From: an uncultured Peptococcaceae bacterium
GTDB taxonomy: Bacteria > Bacillota > Dehalobacteriia > UBA4068 > UBA4997
Assembly: GCA_947626615.1 (NCBI GenBank)
Contig: CANQSW010000018.1
Coordinates: 1 to 14,909 of the forward strand
Length of the DNA stretch: 14,909 nt
Direction: 5' to 3'
Both the position numbers and the translations under genes were made by a program. The notes beneath the pieces are model-generated. The model made no database searches. It was not told where the DNA came from and saw only the letters and a list, made by a program, of their open reading frames with translations. Positions 12,699 through 14,909 of the stretch are shown here, piece after piece; within the stretch, counting starts at the first letter, position 1; the number at the start of each line of letters is the position of its first letter.

Positions 12699-14615
12699 TC
12701 ATTCCTCCAGCAGGGAGGCCAGCTCCTCCCATTCCTGCAGGGCGGCGTCCAGCCGGGCGCGCTCCGCGTCGGCCTGGCGGCTGAGGCTGGCGGCCTGCTG
12801 ATAATCGCTGGCTGTGGCCGGGTCGGCCAGCTGTTCTTCCAGCGCCGCGATATTCGCCTCGCGCTCGCCGATCTCCGCTTCCAGCCGGGCCAAGCGCGTC
12901 TGTTGGCGGCGGTATCTGGCGGCCTGCTCCTTCTGCGCCTGATAGGCGAGCTTGCCGTCGCTGTCCGGCCGGGGCGGGGCGGCGGCCACATTTGGCTGCG
13001 GTTTAGCTGCCGCGCGTTTTTCCAGATAATAGGCGTAGTTGCCGAGGTATTCGGTCAGGCGGCCGTCGGCCAGCACGACGATCTTCTCCGCCAGAGCGTT
13101 GATAAAATAACGGTCGTGCGAGATAGCCAGTATCGCCCCGTCGAAGCGGCGCAGAGCCTCCTCCAGCGCCTCGCGCCCGGCGATATCCAGATGATTGGTC
13201 GGCTCGTCCAGCAGCAGCAGATTCGGCTGCGAAAGCAGTATTTTCAAGAGGCCCAGCCGCGCCTTTTCCCCGCCGGAGAGGACGCCGCAGGGCTTTTCAA
13301 TATCCTCGGCATAGAACAGAAAGGCGGCCAGCGCGGAGCGGAGCTCGGTCTCGGTCATTTTCGGGTAGGCGTTCCGCAGGTGCTCCAGCAGGGTGTCCGG
13401 CGTGTCCTCCAGCTTCTGCACCTGGTCGAAATAGCCGATCTTCAGCCCCGCGCCCAGCGTCACCGTGCCGGCGGTGGGCGCAAGCTGCCGCATGATCAGG
13501 CGGAAAAGCGTCGTTTTGCCGACGCCGTTTTGCCCCAGCAGGCAGACCTTTTCGCCCTTATGCAGGCTGAAATCCAGCTTTTCAAACAGGGGCTTGGCGC
13601 CAAATTGCTGCGTGACGCCGCGAAGCTCCAAAAGATCGTTGCCGGAGGCTGGCGCGGCGGCGAAGCGGAAGGCAAGCTCCTGCGGCTGGCGCTCCACGGC
13701 GGTGAGCCGGGCCTGCAGGCGCTGCACCTGCTTTTCCTTGCTATGCGCCGTCACCAGTGTTTTTTCGCGGTTCCATTGCTTCTGCTGCTTGATGATGCTT
13801 TCCACGCGGCTGATCTCGCGGTTAAGGTTGGCGTTAGCCCGCAGCTCGGCTTCGCGGGCCGCGCCGTATTGCTGCTTGAACGCGCTGAAATTGCCCTTAT
13901 AGAGCTTCAGACGGTGATTTTGCAGGTGCAGCGTGTGGTCGGTCACCCGGTCGAGGAAAAAGCGGTCGTGCGAGATGACGATATACGCGGTGTTTTGCGC
14001 GCGCAGAAAATCCTCCAGCCATTCCAGCGACGCGATGTCCAGATGATTGGTCGGCTCGTCCAGCAGCAGCAGATCCGCGCCGGAGAGCAGCAATTTTGCC
14101 AGCGAGAGCTTGGCCCGCTGCCCGCCGGAAAGCTCGTAAAGCTGGCGGTCAAAATCCGCTGGCGCAAAGCCCAGCCCCAGCAGCGTGCTTTTCACCCGGC
14201 TTTGATACGTGAGGCCGCCGCCGTCGATATACGCCTCGTTCAGGCGGAATTGCTGCTCCACCAGCTCCTGCTGCTCGGCCGGCCCGGCGCTCTGCAGCCG
14301 CCGGTTCACGTATTCCAGCTGCTGCTCCAGCTCGCGCAGGGGTTGAAAGAGTGACAAAAGCTCGCCCTGCAGCGTGCGGCGGTGGTTCGGCAGCTCCTGC
14401 TGCATAACGCCGATCTTCAAGCCTTTGGGCGCGATGATCTCCCCCGCGGTGGGGGCGACTTCGCCCGTCAGCACGCGGAAAAGGCTGGTCTTGCCCGCGC
14501 CGTTGACGCCGACCAGGCCGTATTTGCCCTTGGCCTCGATCGCACAGGTGCAGTCGGTGAAGACCGGCTTTTCCAGGTAGGCCAGAGATAGTTTGTTCAG
14601 GGTCAGCAGCGCCAT
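12699..14615 (-). CDS. ABC-F family ATPase (YdiF/Uup-like ribosome-associated)
   Basis: A 638-residue protein with two ABC domains and no membrane segments. ABC-F proteins bind the ribosomal E site and act on stalled or antibiotic-blocked ribosomes. Domain 1 has Walker A GVNGAGKTS (36-44), signature LSGGQ (162-166) and DEPTNHLD (186-193). An inter-domain linker rich in Arg, Gln and Lys follows (about 240-320). Domain 2 has Walker A GQNGVGKTT (about 360-368), LSGGE (446-450) and DEPTNHLD (470-477). A charged coiled-coil tail covers about 560-638. Length and tail resemble YdiF or Uup rather than the shorter EttA. Both ATPase sites look intact. The ATG is fixed by GGAGG five bases upstream. Whether it confers drug resistance cannot be judged; a housekeeping role is likelier. 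It has its own promoter and is divergent from the rRNA operon. Confidence 0.93.
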   Translation of the reverse strand: MALLTLNKLSLAYLEKPVFTDCTCAIEAKGKYGLVGVNGAGKTSLFRVLTGEVAPTAGEIIAPKGLKIGVMQQELPNHRRTLQGELLSLFQPLRELEQQLEYVNRRLQSAGPAEQQELVEQQFRLNEAYIDGGGLTYQSRVKSTLLGLGFAPADFDRQLYELSGGQRAKLSLAKLLLSGADLLLLDEPTNHLDIASLEWLEDFLRAQNTAYIVISHDRFFLDRVTDHTLHLQNHRLKLYKGNFSAFKQQYGAAREAELRANANLNREISRVESIIKQQKQWNREKTLVTAHSKEKQVQRLQARLTAVERQPQELAFRFAAAPASGNDLLELRGVTQQFGAKPLFEKLDFSLHKGEKVCLLGQNGVGKTTLFRLIMRQLAPTAGTVTLGAGLKIGYFDQVQKLEDTPDTLLEHLRNAYPKMTETELRSALAAFLFYAEDIEKPCGVLSGGEKARLGLLKILLSQPNLLLLDEPTNHLDIAGREALEEALRRFDGAILAISHDRYFINALAEKIVVLADGRLTEYLGNYAYYLEKRAAAKPQPNVAAAPPRPDSDGKLAYQAQKEQAARYRRQQTRLARLEAEIGEREANIAALEEQLADPATASDYQQAASLSRQADAERARLDAALQEWEELASLLEE

Positions 14616-14649
14616 TTCGTCCTCCGTTTTATCGCCAATGCTGTGTTAT

Positions 14650-14678
14650 ATTTTACCGCAAACGCGGACAAAATGCAA
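14650..14678 (-). promoter_or_regulatory. Predicted sigma-A promoter of the ABC-F gene
   Basis: On the minus strand: TTGCAT (plus 14673-14678), a 17-nt spacer and TAAAAT (plus 14650-14655), 35 bp upstream of the start codon. The end of the spacer plus the -10 box (TTTGCGGTAAAATATA) closely resembles the MBOAT-operon promoter. Confidence 0.75.
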
Positions 14679-14745
14679 ACCCGCCGGGCGGCCGAAACGC
14701 AGCGAAGTTTTTTCGGAAATTATTGAAAAAATCGCAAAAAAAGTG

Positions 14746-14774
14746 TTGACTTTCCCCGGCCGGAGTGATATTAT
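14746..14774 (+). promoter_or_regulatory. rRNA operon promoter with A/T-rich upstream element
   Basis: TTGACT (14746-14751), a 17-nt spacer and TATTAT (14769-14774). The 40 bp upstream (about 14705-14742) contain phased runs of T6, A6 and A7, resembling the UP element that boosts rRNA promoters. It is 67 bp from, and divergent to, the ABC-F -35 box. Confidence 0.75.
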
Positions 14775-14780
14775 ATAAAA

Positions 14781-14909
14781 GCACCTGTTAAAAAGGTGTT
14801 GGCGACGTATGCCGCAAAGCCGTATGCAGCGCGGTTTCCGCCGTCGCAGGAATAGGTCTTTGAGAACTAAATAGTGAGCAGCCAAGTTCAAGCAAGAGAA
14901 GTAAGGAAG
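14781..14909 (+). promoter_or_regulatory. rRNA operon leader (boxA-like antitermination region), 16S expected just downstream
   Basis: The leader starts with a short hairpin (CACCT at 14782-14786 with AGGTG at 14794-14798). A possible GCGACG/CGTCGC stem follows (14802-14807 with 14842-14847), containing two CGTATGC copies 15 bp apart. GGTCTTTGAGAACT (14855-14868) matches the boxA-like element found before 16S genes in Bacillota. The final AAGTAAGGAAG resembles sequence just upstream of the 16S 5' end. The 16S gene itself is not in the window, so this call depends on the pattern of the leader. Confidence 0.75.

Noticed and set aside
12903..14354. 483-codon open frame on the plus strand
   Set aside because: It lies wholly antisense to the ABC-F gene, with low-complexity composition and no recognisable motif.
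1..14909. CRISPR arrays, insertion sequences, tRNA genes, prophage or integration sites
   Set aside because: No repeat-spacer pattern, transposase or integrase motif, terminal inverted repeats or tRNA-like cloverleaf was seen anywhere in the window.

Overview
The window is a GC-rich stretch of chromosome from a spore-forming member of the Bacillota, probably an anaerobic Clostridia or Negativicutes lineage. Three things point there: a spoVAC-spoVAD-spoVAE cluster, strong AGGAGG-type ribosome binding sites before nearly every gene, and an rRNA-operon leader of the Bacillota type (a TCTTTGAGAACT box) at the right edge. The genus cannot be fixed from the sequence.

Layout, left to right. (1) The 3' two-thirds of a type IA topoisomerase (topB-like), then ridA with its own promoter, then a small VanZ-family membrane protein. 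(2) A bidirectional terminator, then tcdA on the minus strand, divergent from aroF (DAHP synthase). The two have back-to-back TTGACA-17-TAAAAT promoters with two palindromes between and over them. (3) A gene-poor, AT-richer stretch of about 300 bp between two rho-independent terminators. It has RNA-like structure and a 38-nt run without G, and may encode a small RNA. (4) A probable four-gene operon: an MBOAT O-acyltransferase (AlgI/DltB type), a DHHW-family SGNH-like partner, an MtnA-type isomerase and a FucA-type class II aldolase. The first two form the membrane and exported halves of a cell-surface acylation system. The last two fit the DHAP shunt, which salvages 5-methylthioribose or 5-deoxyribose phosphates. 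(5) The spore DPA-channel genes spoVAC, spoVAD and spoVAE on the minus strand, divergent from a YetF (DUF421) and DUF4363 gene pair. Their 153-bp shared intergenic region holds two outward-facing sigma-G-like promoters with the same -10 heptamer, CAGAATA. (6) A two-domain ABC-F ATPase on the minus strand. (7) A strong promoter and the leader of an rRNA operon; the 16S gene should start just beyond the window.

Most of the content is ordinary chromosome. The most interesting parts are the acyltransferase/DHAP-shunt operon, the divergent spoVA and yetF-DUF4363 locus with its mirrored promoters, the aroF/tcdA control region, and the possible sRNA. All positions, spacings and motifs were read by eye; no database search or structure prediction was run.
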